The translations under genes and the position numbers were made by a program. 64,000 bases of DNA from Platerodrilus igneus (lineage: Eukaryota > Arthropoda > Insecta > Coleoptera > Lycidae), in the NCBI GenBank assembly GCA_036346225.1, contig JARFIW010001104.1, positions 6,846,001-6,910,000 on the forward strand, written 5' to 3'. The notes below the pieces were generated by a model. The model saw only the letters and a list, made by a program, of their open reading frames with translations, searched no databases and was not told where the DNA came from. Within the stretch, counting starts at the first letter, position 1. Every line of letters starts with the position of its first letter. This document shows positions 22,250 to 32,633 of the stretch, piece after piece.

Positions 22250-23040
22250 CTAAGATTTTGTATATTTGCCTTCAAAGAAATTAACGTCGCGACTGATTTC
22301 AATCTTTCCTTCTTGAATAAGCCACACCTTGTAGGCCTTTGATTCTTCAGAGTACCCAATAAATTTTCCTTCTCGCGCTCTCTTCTCGAATTTACCTTTA
22401 TTAGGATTCCTGTTCAAACTAAATACCTTACAACCAAATTCTTTAAAATGTTTCACGTTCGGTCGTTTGTTCATCCATAATTCGTATGGGAACTGCCGTT
22501 CAGGCTTTTAGACGGTACGCGATTTCGTATATAGTTGGCTGTATTCACGGCCTCGGCCCAAAAGAGCTTGGTAGACCCGATTCGGTAATCATACAACGAG
22601 CTGTGTCGAGCAAAGTCCGATTTTTGTTCTGCAATTCCGTTTTGCTCTGGATTGTATGGAGCCGTTAATCGCCTAGCTATACCACATTGCTTGAGCATGC
22701 AATCAAATTCCTTATTGACGAATTCTGTACCATTGTCCGATTGAATGCACTTTACGCGTCGACCTTTTGTTTCTCTACAAAACGTATATATTCTTCAGTT
22801 ACTTTTATAACATCCGATTTTGCGGTTACAAAACGAACTTCACACCAGCGTGAATAATCATCAATAAATACAACAAAGTATTTTGAATTCCCGTTCGATT
22901 TGACACGCATTGGACCACAAACGTCCGTATGTATAAGCTCTAACATTTCGGTTTTCTCTCTGATTTCTTTGGAAACGGAGCCCTAGTCATCTTGCATTTT
23001 GTGCATATTTCGCATTTTGGATAGTCATTTCCGATATTGA
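22250..23040 (-). pseudogene. pol: Copia integrase
   Basis: Zinc-domain cysteines appear near 23010 (CEICTKCK), after the histidines HKRLGHL in the protease-containing frame. The first catalytic Asp is in IHTDVCGPM (22752-22946 frame), followed by VFIDDYSRW. The second Asp is in QSDNGTEF (near 22735). Glu is in EQNGIAEQ, where the usual ER(K)N is changed to EQKS. The 22250-22474 frame holds the C-terminal FKEFGCKVFSLNRNP/FIGYSEESKAYKVW part. At least three frame changes break it. Confidence 0.88.
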
Positions 23041-23043
23041 ACT

Positions 23044-23595
23044 TTAGGTTAATTCCGTCACGATCCCTTTATTAGCAGAATCAATGAGGTCCTTAAAGTT
23101 TAAATGACCCAATCGTTTATGCCATAACAATAGACTATCAGTTGATTGTTCTATTACATCATTCGTTGCTAAATTCATCGCGTTTTCCGATTCGCAAGCG
23201 TAATACAAATCACCGATTCGCTCAGCAATTAGGGTTATAGTTCCATCTTTTCCAAAGATTGTCGCACCATCGCGCTTAAAAAGTACATCATATCCAGCGT
23301 TTGTAATTTTGCTGACTGACAACAAATTAGTGCGTAAATCGGGGACGTGTAACGTGTCATTTAGAATAATATTTTTAGACTCACCTTGTACTTCGGTGGT
23401 AAACATTACTCTACCTCTGGCTGCTATACTTGTGGACGCATCATTGGCCAATTTTAGGACACCCTGTGTACATTCCAGGTCCTTGAAATCACCAATTTCT
23501 TTGCATAAATGCGACGTAGCACCACTATCTAAGCACCACTTCATGTAGTTGTTTGAAGCACTTATTTGATTCACTTCAGAAACTAACAAATTCAC
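23044..23595 (-). CDS. pol: Copia protease and integrase zinc-domain start
   Basis: 183 residues in one open frame. The copia protease active site is WCLDSGATSHLC (~21-32), followed by VMFTTEV, LNDTLHVPDLRTNLLSVSKI and the pre-integrase segment LLWHKRLGHLNFKDL with the zinc-binding histidines. The protease looks intact. It overlaps the end of gag by a few bases. Confidence 0.9.
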   Translation of the reverse strand: MNLLVSEVNQISASNNYMKWCLDSGATSHLCKEIGDFKDLECTQGVLKLANDASTSIAARGRVMFTTEVQGESKNIILNDTLHVPDLRTNLLSVSKITNAGYDVLFKRDGATIFGKDGTITLIAERIGDLYYACESENAMNLATNDVIEQSTDSLLLWHKRLGHLNFKDLIDSANKGIVTELT

Positions 23596-24417
23596 ATGCT
23601 GCTCGGTACCTTCAGAATAGTTTGCCTGTTTCTTGTTATTGTGGCACTGAGAAGCTTTGTGACCAATCTTTCTACACTTATGACAACGAAACTTGAAAGA
23701 ATTTTTCTTATTCGTGCTTTCATTCGAAGACGCACTATTCCCAGTAGGTTTATTATTATCCGGTCGTACTTCATTCCGGTTACGCCTCTGGTTGAATTCT
23801 TTGTTGACATATAATGCATTTGTGTGTCACTGCACCTCCTAGCATCACTTTCTTCGAGTATTTTTATCCGTAATACTTCAGGGTTGGGTAATTCATCCCT
23901 CGACTCAATTGCACATCTAAAATTTTCAAAACTAGCCGGTAAACTGTACAATAACATGATTGCAAGTAAATCGTTATTTATTGTTACATCCATTTCTGAC
24001 AATTTATCGATTGCATCAAAAAACTTATCAATATGTTCTCTGATATCAGAGCCTTCGTTCATTCGTTGTAATGTGAGTTGTTTAAGTAAATTTGCTTTCC
24101 TTGCGGGACCTTTAGATTGATAAATAGCTTCAAGTTTCAACACACATCTCTAGACGTACTACAACCTTTAATCTGCTTTAACTCAGAGGGACAGATCGAA
24201 AGAATAATTTCCGATTTAGCTTTCGCGTCACCTCTTAACCAAGTTTCAAGTTCCTTCTTGGAATCAGCATCATCCTCTATAGGGACTGGTTTACGGTTGC
24301 TTCGGTCACAAAACCCCACGCGTCATTTTTAGTTAGCAAAGCTTCCATTTGAATCTTCCAAGTATCATAATTGTGTTTGTTGAGCATTTCAAACCGCGAA
24401 ACATTCGCTAGATTCAT
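23592..24417 (-). pseudogene. gag: Copia Gag
   Basis: An ATG at 24417 opens MNLANVSRFEMLNKHNYDTW followed by KIQMEALLTKNDAWGFV, the standard copia Gag start. A frameshift near 24290 leads to the frame with KKELETWLRGDAKAKSEIIL (24137-24319). A further shift leads to LKLEAIYQSKGPARKANLLK and the IREHIDKFFDAIDKLSEM region (23592-24143). The CCHC knuckle (CHKCRKIGHKASQC) is in yet another frame near 23660. Four pieces of one Gag; the capsid and RNA-binding functions are known for the family. Confidence 0.9.
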
Positions 24418-24522
24418 GTTGAAAAGTTCTTAACAAAATATTTCTAACTTGTGTACAGTCGATACAAAATAAGCTTAAACGACGATGTATTTACACATCT
24501 GTTTCCTGCGTTGCCTGAGGGT

Positions 24523-24536
24523 CTGGGCCCATAACC
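24523..24536 (-). promoter_or_regulatory. Copia primer-binding site, half initiator-Met tRNA
   Basis: GGTTATGGGCCCAG lies directly inside the 5' LTR. It pairs with the internal anticodon region of initiator-Met tRNA, the cleaved half-tRNA primer known from Drosophila copia. Confidence 0.92.
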
Positions 24537-24893
24537 TGATAGACCGCATAGGTTGAACAAGGACGCATGTCCGGTCTTAAACGTAGCAAAGCATTTCTAA
24601 ACACAGAAGAATTAGCACACGCAGTAAACAACTTTATTGTTGTACTAAACATTAATACAAATAAACTGAATCGTGTAAATAACGTAGGAGCCGACACAGG
24701 CTAATTAAATATACATATAGTAAACGATACATTCGTTATTACATAAATAATAACAGATCGCATTCACAGCGAAAACGAGTAACCAACATCACGGTAACGC
24801 GTCTAGCACTCAACTAACTAAAAGGGTGGTTCGGGTGTACCGCATACATAACTACACGACACATCAGTGGCGTGGACGGGTTTATATCTAACA
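24537..24893 (-). repeat. Copia 5' LTR
   Basis: 357 bp; differs from 19994-20350 by three bases near its left end (GGTTGAACAAGGA for GGTTAGACAAGGG). Confidence 0.94.
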
Positions 24894-24898
24894 GTTTT

Positions 24899-25200
24899 AA
24901 ATTTACCATGACAGCTAGTTTGTGTGGGGTGGTGAAGCGTGAGACAATTAAATGATCGGAAAGTATTTTACAGTTTGCAGCATAGTTGCAGTTAGATGAA
25001 CTTTTATTTTCAGCAACTTAGGTAAGTTTCGTAGTTAATATCGACCCAAGAAGTGAAGCTATATCCTAGGTAAATTCGTAATCCAGCACAGCAGCTCAGA
25101 TAAATTCGCAGAATTAATGACGCCCAACGGTGGTGCTTGAGTTCGTAGAATCCTAAACCGCATAGAATTTATGACGTCCAAATTGCCGGGCTCGAATCTT
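24899..25200 (+). mobile_element. R-unit H, 3' part, with PBS-like modules
   Basis: Continues the repeat interrupted by copia. CAGCACAGCA (25084) is followed by AATGACGCCCAACGGTGGTG (~25117) and by TTATGACGTCCAAATTGCC / GGGCTCGAATC (~25168). These are two modules resembling the complement of the tRNA-Lys(CUU) 3' end. No (TA)n follows. Confidence 0.45.
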
Positions 25201-26904
25201 CCAGGTAAATTCATGGTGGTATTAAAGTTGAAGAAGTTATAGAATAAGTCCCACGAAGAGAGTGCCAAATTTTTCTGCGAGGATACCAAGTTTAGCCTTA
25301 CTTCTCTATACAACAAACGCAGAATCTTAAATTCAAATTCAAAATCTACTTCGGAAACTATTTTAGTCAGTAGAACATAAAAGATTGTCTTGCTCGAATA
25401 GATTAGTATAGTAAACTTTACTAAAATTTAAGTACAGATATTTATAAATAATAATTTAAGAAAATTGAAAACTTGCCTAATATAAATCACATTAAAATAT
25501 AAAAAATTATCAAAGTTTCGACTTACACCCAGAATAAATTTACGTTAAATTTTCAGCGTCAGAGTATACTCTCACAACTATACTTGCTCTATTAAAAAAA
25601 ATACTTTTATCAGAAATACTCGTAAATTGTCTTTTGCTATATAAATAAATTTCTTAAATAAAATCTGGAAATTATAAATTAATTAAACCTTAAAGTTACT
25701 ACTTCGCACAATCAAATTGTTAAATACTAAATTTAAATATTTTCATAATCTTTTACACAAAAAAAAATTACAAACTTCAAAAACTAATCCGACATTTGAT
25801 TTCTAATGTGAAATTATTCTAGACTCGCCAGTTCCCAATACTTTAAGCTTTGAACACAAACTTCTTTCAGAACGAAATTGTTTCTTGAATAAAGTTATGC
25901 AAGACTCTCACGAGGGCAAAGCCAAGAAAAGTTAATTTGCAACGAATTGTGTCTGAGTTGAATTGAATTAATTGAATAATAATAAAGTTGTATAAAATTT
26001 TAACAGGATTTGAACTAGGATTAGCAGTTGAACTAGGGCTTCATGTTGAACTAGTATTTGAAGATAATTTGGACAAAATTTGGAGTAGTTTAAAACAACG
26101 CCTATTACTTAAACTAATTTAAAATATACAAGTCTACTTACGATTTCTTAGAATCTGCGAAATCAACTAAATACAAACACTTTTACAACAGTACAAAACT
26201 TGCACTAAATTTTAATGAGCACAGTTATTTTAAATTGCTTCACTAATTCTTAAGATAACTGCAATAATCATTTTAAAGTTAGTCGAATCGTATATAGAAC
26301 CTCTAATTCAAATTATAAACAACAATCTCTTCAGAAAATCAACGATATAATACCAAATATGAGACTTGTTACCAGTCATGTAATTTAGACCAATAACAAA
26401 AGTTTCAGTAAATAACAAAATATCTCATTTGTCGAGCACTCTCATCAATGCTAACTCAACTTCATATGCTATACGTAAATTCAAATCATTTTAATTATTA
26501 ATTTCCAAATTTTCCCTTTATAAATAATAAATTTTGTTTCACTATCGCTGCTTATTATGCAAATGTTAATTTTAATCGAATAAAACAACGGACAAGTACG
26601 TTATTATCCTTTAAAAAACCACCGTGTGACATCAGCAATTACCACACAAATTTAACCTCAAATTTACTGGGTGGTTAAATTCCAAGAGACGACAAAATGC
26701 GCCGCTAAGTTGTTAGAGATATCTCGCTCCTGTTGCGATCATTTTCTTGATTCGCTGTAACTGCTATTGATATTACCATTTTCACACGTTCTCTTCATTA
26801 TTATCAAGTATCATTGTCATGTGCTTAATCTTTGTTATCTAGTGAAGAGCGCCATTTCTGTCTTTTGTAGATTTACCAATGGGCATGCTTCTTAACACCA
26901 ACCC
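25201..26904. other. No gene recognised
   Basis: Very AT-rich; only short open frames without family motifs. Confidence 0.5.
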
Positions 26905-27255
26905 TCTATTACGGTACATACCGACTGTTTCCGTTCGCTGCCACGTTCATAAATTTTTCCGTTGCTAGAAGTAACCTGTCATTTGCGTAGATTTGCGTAA
27001 GGAAGCGTAAGGGAGTCGGTCTATTAGTAGGCACCACAAGTAGGTGACAGGAAGTTCCTCTGTGAGCAACTCTCAACGATACTAAGCTGTACCTCGGCGT
27101 CACCTAGATTTGCCGCCATCGTCTATGCTGCAACGTTAACTGAATCCAGTTTAGCACGATCTCTGAAGTATCTCTGGCAAAAAGAGTTTTGCCGATTATG
27201 CTTATTTGAGCGCTTTTAAAAGCTGCCTCTATGTCAAAGAGAACAAGTAAGTCTA
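26905..27255 (-). pseudogene. LINE reverse transcriptase fragment (R1/jockey-like), decayed
   Basis: The minus strand gives LFDIEAAFKSAQISIIGKTL and IVLNWIQLTLQHRR near 27130-27250. These match the RT palm segment that usually reads 'FDIEGAFDN...' followed by a WI..L..R helix. Further on (26909-27103) come VAHRGTSCHLL, in the position of the RG.PQGG.LSP motif, and YANDRLLLATEKF in the position of YADD (~26957-26986). The catalytic second Asp is replaced by Asn and a stop separates the parts. Probably an old 5'- and 3'-truncated copy; the clade is a guess. Confidence 0.55.
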
Positions 27256-28330
27256 ATAGACAGTAGTTAATGTTTACATAATTCTACTACAACAGTTTTG
27301 CAGCTAGCTAGTGGGAATGAAATCTCTGATAACTAAACGAAAGATAAACTTTTATATTTTTACTGAGTGAATCTTTAAGTAGCGATGCTGGATTTGTATA
27401 ATAAATTCAGCGTGTTCTAATCACAGCATTTCAAAGATTGAACAAAATGCAGTGCTCCAATTTTTGTTTGGTCGTATATAGAAATAACATTTCTTTCCAA
27501 AATTGAAGTAAACAGTTTCTGGATGGCTCCTGTTTGCTTTCGGTACTTTCATTCCCTACAAAATGCTTCAAGCTTTACAATAACTTTCAGCTTGGTAAAC
27601 AAGTCATGGAAAATTGAAAAGAAACATTCCATTAGACAAACTCACTAAGAGAAGAATAAACAAAATAGGAACGTAGAATGTACTACGTGCTGCAAGAATA
27701 TGAACCAAGATTAACGAAATCTGTACAACACAACATATTGCCAATCCGTGGTGTTACTCTGGTGAAATACAATTAAAAAGTTCTGGATATATTTAAAATA
27801 CAATATTACATAATTACAATTATCATTTTAAGTTGTACATTTAAAGGAAAACTTAAATCATTTTTATGAGCTTGTGCTTGTATATATTCTAAAAATGTAT
27901 AAATTTTAAATTTAACTATGAATTTTTAAAAGTTCTATCGAAGCTATACCATATGGTAACGACTATTTCTTAGCCGAAACATATGGTTAATAGTGGTGCA
28001 CGCGGAACGTCGCGTACGCATATTGTCACGCGAGACGGAATGGAACGCGGGACGAGCGCAGGACAGGACACGGGAACCTACAATAATTTTAGAAGCGGGA
28101 CGGACACGGAACGGGAATGATTTTGTGTCCCGCTTGACGGAGATGCGGTACAGTTCCGCAAGAAAATCTTAAAAATTCCAAAAAGAATAAATATTTTCTG
28201 TTTTTGTTTTGTCAGTGAACCAACACAGTATAAAAGGCAGAAGTCTACTTTGGAAATTAAGTGATTTCATTTAACTTAAGCTATTAAAAATAATTAGGTA
28301 ACACTTTTATTAACCACTTCGATCCACAGA
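27256..28330. other. No gene; short GC-rich low-complexity patch
   Basis: Nothing coding. At 27990-28150 an unusually GC-rich block repeats variants of GGGACGGACACGGAACGGGA and CGCGGGACGAGCGCAGGACA, in contrast to the AT-rich surroundings. Confidence 0.5.
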
Positions 28331-28471
28331 ATCTTTTGTTGACGACCAACGTTGGGCATCTCCAGCCCAAAGGACTTTTATCGACGGCCAACCTGGGGCT
28401 CGATTAGAATTATCTACAAATCACAGCATCTTTGAATGACGCCCGACCTGCAGCTGATATATAATCCACAG

Positions 28472-28473
<2 letters not shown>
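28331..28473 (+). repeat. Array of PBS-like modules at an R-unit 3' end
   Basis: CCACAGA, GTTGACGACCAACGTTGGGC, TATCGACGGCCAACCTGGGG / CTCGATT, CACAGCA, AATGACGCCCGACC and CCACAGA follow one another, ending at (TA)n. Three tRNA-Lys(CUU)-PBS-like sequences lie within 130 bp, each tied to a CACAGCA-type end. The upstream body of this R-unit is not clearly recognised. Confidence 0.6.

Positions 28474-28504
<31 letters not shown>
28474..28504. repeat. (TA)n microsatellite
   Basis: Bordered on the left by CCACAGAAA. Confidence 0.93.
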
Positions 28505-28507
<3 letters not shown>

Positions 28508-29843
28508 GGATATATAAAAGTTTGTTCTTGTTTGTGCTCATTATCACGCACTCGTGTTAATCCTGTACATTTTTGTATGTTGCTTTTGCATTAACTGACA
28601 TTTATGTACGCACAATAAAAACTTATACTAGCTTAATCTACTTAATAATACACCAATTTTCTCTGCATGTTTAAAACAAATGTATACTTGCGTTTAAAAT
28701 TCTCAATTTCTTGCTGGTATTCTTGCTTTTGCCGCTATTTAGCAATCGTTTCCTTTAAAATTTTTACTTCCATTTTTAGATTTCCATTTTTAATCAATGT
28801 ATCAGTATCAGTATCAGTTTACAAAAGTATATTTATCTTTAAAAGATAAAAATAGCCGGAAACCTTGCACCAAAATAACTTATTATTTATATTGAATTAA
28901 TAACGCCTCGTTGCATTCCATAAAATAACAATGATTGAATGTCGACAGACTTATATTTAAAGTTTCAGTGCTATATCTTGAATGCCGTCTTTGTATAATA
29001 AAATTCTAAATACGTCATAGGTTTCGAACCTTATGATGACATTCTGGAAGTATGTTATCCTCATGATGTAACAATCCACCGCGATTTTCCGTTTTATTAT
29101 CTCTAATTAGGTCAGTTTAAAATTCATGGCGATCGTGAAAGTTTTCTTTCCTTTATTAATGTATTAATGAATGAAACAACAACCGGCATTTCTGTACCTT
29201 ATGAGCTTTTGTAATAATTATAGTAATGAAAACTCGTTATCTTACCTGGTTTATAGTCTTTCTAAATGTTGTCTTATTCCTCGAATAGACCTGTATACAT
29301 TGACAGAAAATAATTAGCTGTTTTTGCCTATTCACAAATAATTTATGGCTTTCAGAACACTCTTGAAAGGATGCGAATAAAAGCTGTATTTTTGTGTTGT
29401 ATTAAATAACGTATTTTGACTGATATTTCTAAAAAGGATGAATGAATTTACATTTTAAAAAAGTACGGATATTTTTATACTTTCGCCGGATGGAACTTAT
29501 TCTAAATTATGTATTTTAAAGAAAATCACTTTATATCAAAGTTATTTAGTATTTTTAAAGTGGATGAATGCAATAAATAAAACTTATAATTTTCAGCAGA
29601 ATAAATATTTATACACTGATTTTAAATCAATGAATGCTTGATTGGGTTTCGTTTTTAATGGCATGTCACAATATTATAAAGCGTTGTATTTTAAATGGGA
29701 TTTCATTTTATGTGCTAAGGGAATACTGTTATCTTGCTAAATCTTATACAGAGTAAAAATTGAATATTGGAAAATTGTACTTTTCTGTCTGCTTTCTCGC
29801 AGAATGTAGTGCTCAATAACATTTCGTGACCTCTTTATTAGTT

Positions 29844-29845
<2 letters not shown>
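28505..29845 (-). mobile_element. R-unit M, inverted, 5' part
   Basis: Read on the minus strand from 29845 it starts ATTGAACTAATAAAGAGGTCAC, nearly the start of R-unit G (ATTGATGTAATAAAGAGGTCAC). The remainder is AT-rich and non-coding, and its 3' end (CACAGCA) is not found before the next (TA)n. Confidence 0.5.

Positions 29846-29886
<41 letters not shown>
29846..29886. repeat. (TA)n microsatellite
   Basis: Lies between the starts of two divergent R-units (M on minus, B on plus). Confidence 0.93.
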
Positions 29887-29893
<7 letters not shown>

Positions 29894-32110
29894 GGATTTA
29901 TAGGGGTAAATCAGTGTAAAACAATAAAATTTTAACAACCCAGTATATAGAAAAGAGCAAATTATTTACGCGCAAAATTAATTTAATTCATTTAGGTAGA
30001 ACGGAGAAATGTTAGATTATTTTTATATTTAATAATTGAAATGTTAGGATTACAGGAAGAAAGAAAGCTTCAAAGCAAATAGAAGTTCAAGGATACGCAT
30101 AATTAACCATAAATTATTTTAATTAAACACATATAAGCTAAAGGAAGCGTGCTTGCGTAAGAAAATCAATAATCCCAAGGCAATTGTATTCGTTGTAAAA
30201 GTCAACGTCAGTTTTATCAGATACGAAGAAGTAGAAAGTCTAGGAATTGTTATGTTCAAAACGGTCGACAATTAACTGAAACACCTGCTTTTTAAAGGTT
30301 ACGTTCAAAGAAGTCAAGCGTAAGTTAAGATAGGATTTCATAGAAATTATTTTCAACCGTCAGTTTGGTATAAACAACTAGGGTAGCAAACATCTTAAGG
30401 AACAAGGGAAATGCACAATCGGTTATATACAACAGATAGACAGATATAAAGCAAGCAAGGAATGGAAATGCACGTACAATATTCACGTGGAGTTGAGATT
30501 GGATGTCACCAGTATCGATTTTCTGTAACTCAAGTGGGGTTTTGAACGAGACAACAAACATGCTTAGAACAGAGATAAATAGAACTTAGGCGGATTTTGT
30601 AGCGGTAGAGAATTTTGTCATTGGTTGAAAGCAGACAATTTTCCAAACGTACGCACACGCGAAGGTTGAAAGCGAATTCGGGGTATACGGCACGTAGGAC
30701 GGAACAAATTTTACGAATTTAGAGACGGTTGTATTCAAAATTTGTAGAATTCGTTTTGAAAATAAGCTTTTCGAAGGGAGCGCGTCCACTAGGGGTGTTT
30801 AAAAAGGATATAAATACCCAACCTACGTTATTGAGGTTCTCTTCTCTTCTATTTTCCTTTACGTCGATAAAGTGCTGAATGCCGATTCAGACCACCATAA
30901 CAGTAAAGCTTTCTGTGAGTATTTTATGTATGTGATTATGTTACCGTAAATATAGTGGTTGCAGGTATAAAACAGTAGTAGCGGACTTCTAATTATTGAC
31001 GTGAAGTACGAGTAGTGCGTATTATATTAATAAAGGTCCGGCTACTACAACACAAAAATCACTAAATGGAAGCATGATATATGGGGGTAAGCACTACAAG
31101 TAATCGAGTTTGTATGCATAATATATGGAATGGTACTGTGAGACGAAGCGCATAGCTAGCAGAAGTAGCAGATGGTAAAGGCCTGTGGATCCGCTGAGCA
31201 GCACAGCAAATGGAGACATTAAGAGGAGTGTTCTGGCACGCATCTCCGACGGGAAGGAAGCCTAAAGAATTCCCCAGGTAACTTATTTAAAATTTCTGTT
31301 GTTTTATAAACATTTGTAAAATTTGTGCTGTGTGGTTGACTTTTTTGGGGGTATATTTATGGTTGCAGAAACTTATTGTAAAAGATACATGTACTGGACA
31401 ATTTATTGATGTTGAGTATTGAAAAAGGATGTTTTTGTAACATCCAAAATTTTATTCAGAATCAAAATTGAATTATAAACGGGTCAATTAAAATTTTGTT
31501 TTAATTTATGCAAGGTTTAAAAGGCATATACAAACTGAACTGGGTTATAATGAGCTCACCATACTCTAGTGTGAAGTCAATTTAGAGTAACATGTGGGGC
31601 CCATCTACTCATATCTCATTGAATTTGTTTAAAAATCATTTGAAAAATCAAGAACTTTAAAAACATACCATAATTTGTGTTTTATAATTATTGTATCGAA
31701 CTGTTTTAACAGATGTGAATATAATTTATCTGTTAATAGGTGTAAATAAAAGGTTGTATGGTTGTGGTATTATTTGGTAGTTTAATTGAATGGTGTGCGA
31801 GTGTGTAAGAGATATGTCTATAAATTTAGGTATTCGAGAAAAGGCACAGCTGAGATAGCCGGGGAAGCTGAAGGAATTCGAAGGCGATCTCATTAAGAGG
31901 GGTAAGAAATTTTTTAAATTATTATTTTTTTTCAAAAACTTTTATGTTGATCCAGGTGAAAGATCGATGTTAAAGCTTCGTTCCTGACCTCTACGGCACT
32001 TTTATGACGGCCCAATGCTGGGGCACGAATTTTAATACAGAATCCCGAGGCTGTCCCGACTTCCACGGCACTTTTATGACGCCCAATTCGTGGGGCTCGT
32101 ATGATTTACA
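29885..32110 (+). mobile_element. R-unit B
   Basis: The clearest family anatomy. It starts ATTGTTGTGG; ATTGGTTGAAA (inverted CCAAT box) is at ~30618; the TATA box GGATATAAATACC at ~30812; a CCCAGGTAAC donor-like site at ~31274; TGAGCTCA at ~31549; GAGATAGCCGGGG at ~31852. Two modules end it: CTACGGCA with TGACGGCCCAATGCTGGGG, then CCACGGCA with TGACGCCCAATTCGTGGGGC (32078-32097). I read it as a long LTR with promoter and leader, ending in duplicated LTR end-PBS modules. The short minus frames inside have no family match. Confidence 0.65.
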
Positions 32111-32153
32111 TGAAGGATCGAGGTTAAAGCTTTGTTGCATGACGATACATCAA

Positions 32154-32224
32154 TACAGTGGCGTAATTGGTAAACGCATGGTTCCGGCAAAACCAGGATA
32201 CAGGTTCAAGTCCTGTCCAAGACC
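32154..32224 (+). mobile_element. tRNA-derived SINE head
   Basis: Pol III A box TGGCGTAATTGG and B box GGTTCAAGTCC with tRNA spacing. The anticodon arm (TGGTT/AACCA around CCGGCAA) and T arm (ACAGG/CCTGT around TTCAAGT) fold perfectly, but the flanks cannot form an acceptor stem and there is no typical U33. So it is a SINE head or tRNA relic, not a working tRNA. It lies just after the PBS-like modules of R-unit B. Confidence 0.65.
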
Positions 32225-32312
32225 TTATATCTTCCTTCTTTCAATTACTAGCTCGATTTGAAATGATCATTTGGGCTTTGCATAAAAGTCTAAGTTATTA
32301 TTTCATCTTATT

Positions 32313-32317
<5 letters not shown>

Positions 32318-32348
<31 letters not shown>
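32318..32348. repeat. (TA)n microsatellite
   Basis: Directly abuts the left arm of the ribozyme-bearing palindrome. Confidence 0.93.
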
Positions 32349-32352
<4 letters not shown>

Positions 32353-32560
32353 AAAAGAAATTATTGGCAAGTGACTCAAATTCAGCCACGAGGACAGGAG
32401 TAGCAAAGTTGTAAATTTAACACAGACACCTTATGGTGTCTGTGTTAAATTTACAACTTTGCTACTCCTGTCCTGATGAGCCCCAATTAGGGCGAAACGC
32501 GTCGACAGGATGCCCTCGTGGCTGAATTTGAGTCACTTGCCAATAATTCCTTTTTACTTT
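32348..32560. mobile_element. Palindromic element carrying a hammerhead ribozyme
   Basis: The left arm (32348-32430) is complementary to the right arm (32435-32560) except for 42 extra bases in the right arm (32473-32514), which are the ribozyme core. The inner loop is 4 bases. Outer arm parts include GCAAGTGACTCAAATTCAGC against its complement. (TA)n lies next to the left side and 36 bp from the right. Hammerheads with inverted partial copies are known from the terminal repeats of Penelope-like elements and related non-autonomous elements; no RT or GIY-YIG frame is present here. Confidence 0.75.
32466..32510 (+). ncRNA. Hammerhead ribozyme (type I fold)
   Basis: Stem I TCCTGTC (32466-32472) pairs with GACAGGA (32504-32510), seven of seven. 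The core CTGATGA (32473-32479) is followed by stem II GCCC-CAATTA-GGGC (32480-32493) and the core GAAA (32494-32497). Stem III is the loopless palindrome ACGCGT, with the cleavage-site C at 32503. All conserved core bases are present. The minimal palindromic stem III is as described for Penelope-like retroelement hammerheads, which are thought to work as dimers. Self-cleavage would occur after C32503. Confidence 0.92.
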
Positions 32561-32594
32561 ATTTAATTTAAGACTCATTAAACCTACTTTTCTG

Positions 32595-32595
<1 letters not shown>

Positions 32596-32627
<32 letters not shown>
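32596..32627. repeat. (TA)n microsatellite
   Basis: Separates the two palindromic elements. Confidence 0.93.

Positions 32628-32633
<6 letters not shown>

Larger units (their letters stand above)
19989..24898 (-). mobile_element. Ty1/copia element, near-complete
   Basis: Two 357-bp LTRs, Gag with CCHC knuckle, protease, integrase and RT-RNase H in copia order (integrase before RT), with PBS and PPT in place. A perfect 5-bp target duplication GTTTT stands at 19989-19993 and 24894-24898. The LTRs differ at three positions by eye, so the insertion is young, but the coding region is split by several frameshifts. It sits within R-unit H, so that repeat is older. Confidence 0.95.

Noticed and set aside
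28331..28473. CRISPR-like array
   Set aside because: Units are degenerate, unequal in spacing, and match a tRNA primer site; the genome is eukaryotic.
32154..32224. Functional tRNA gene
   Set aside because: Anticodon and T arms fold, but no acceptor stem can form and the base before the anticodon is not U; better called a SINE head or relic.
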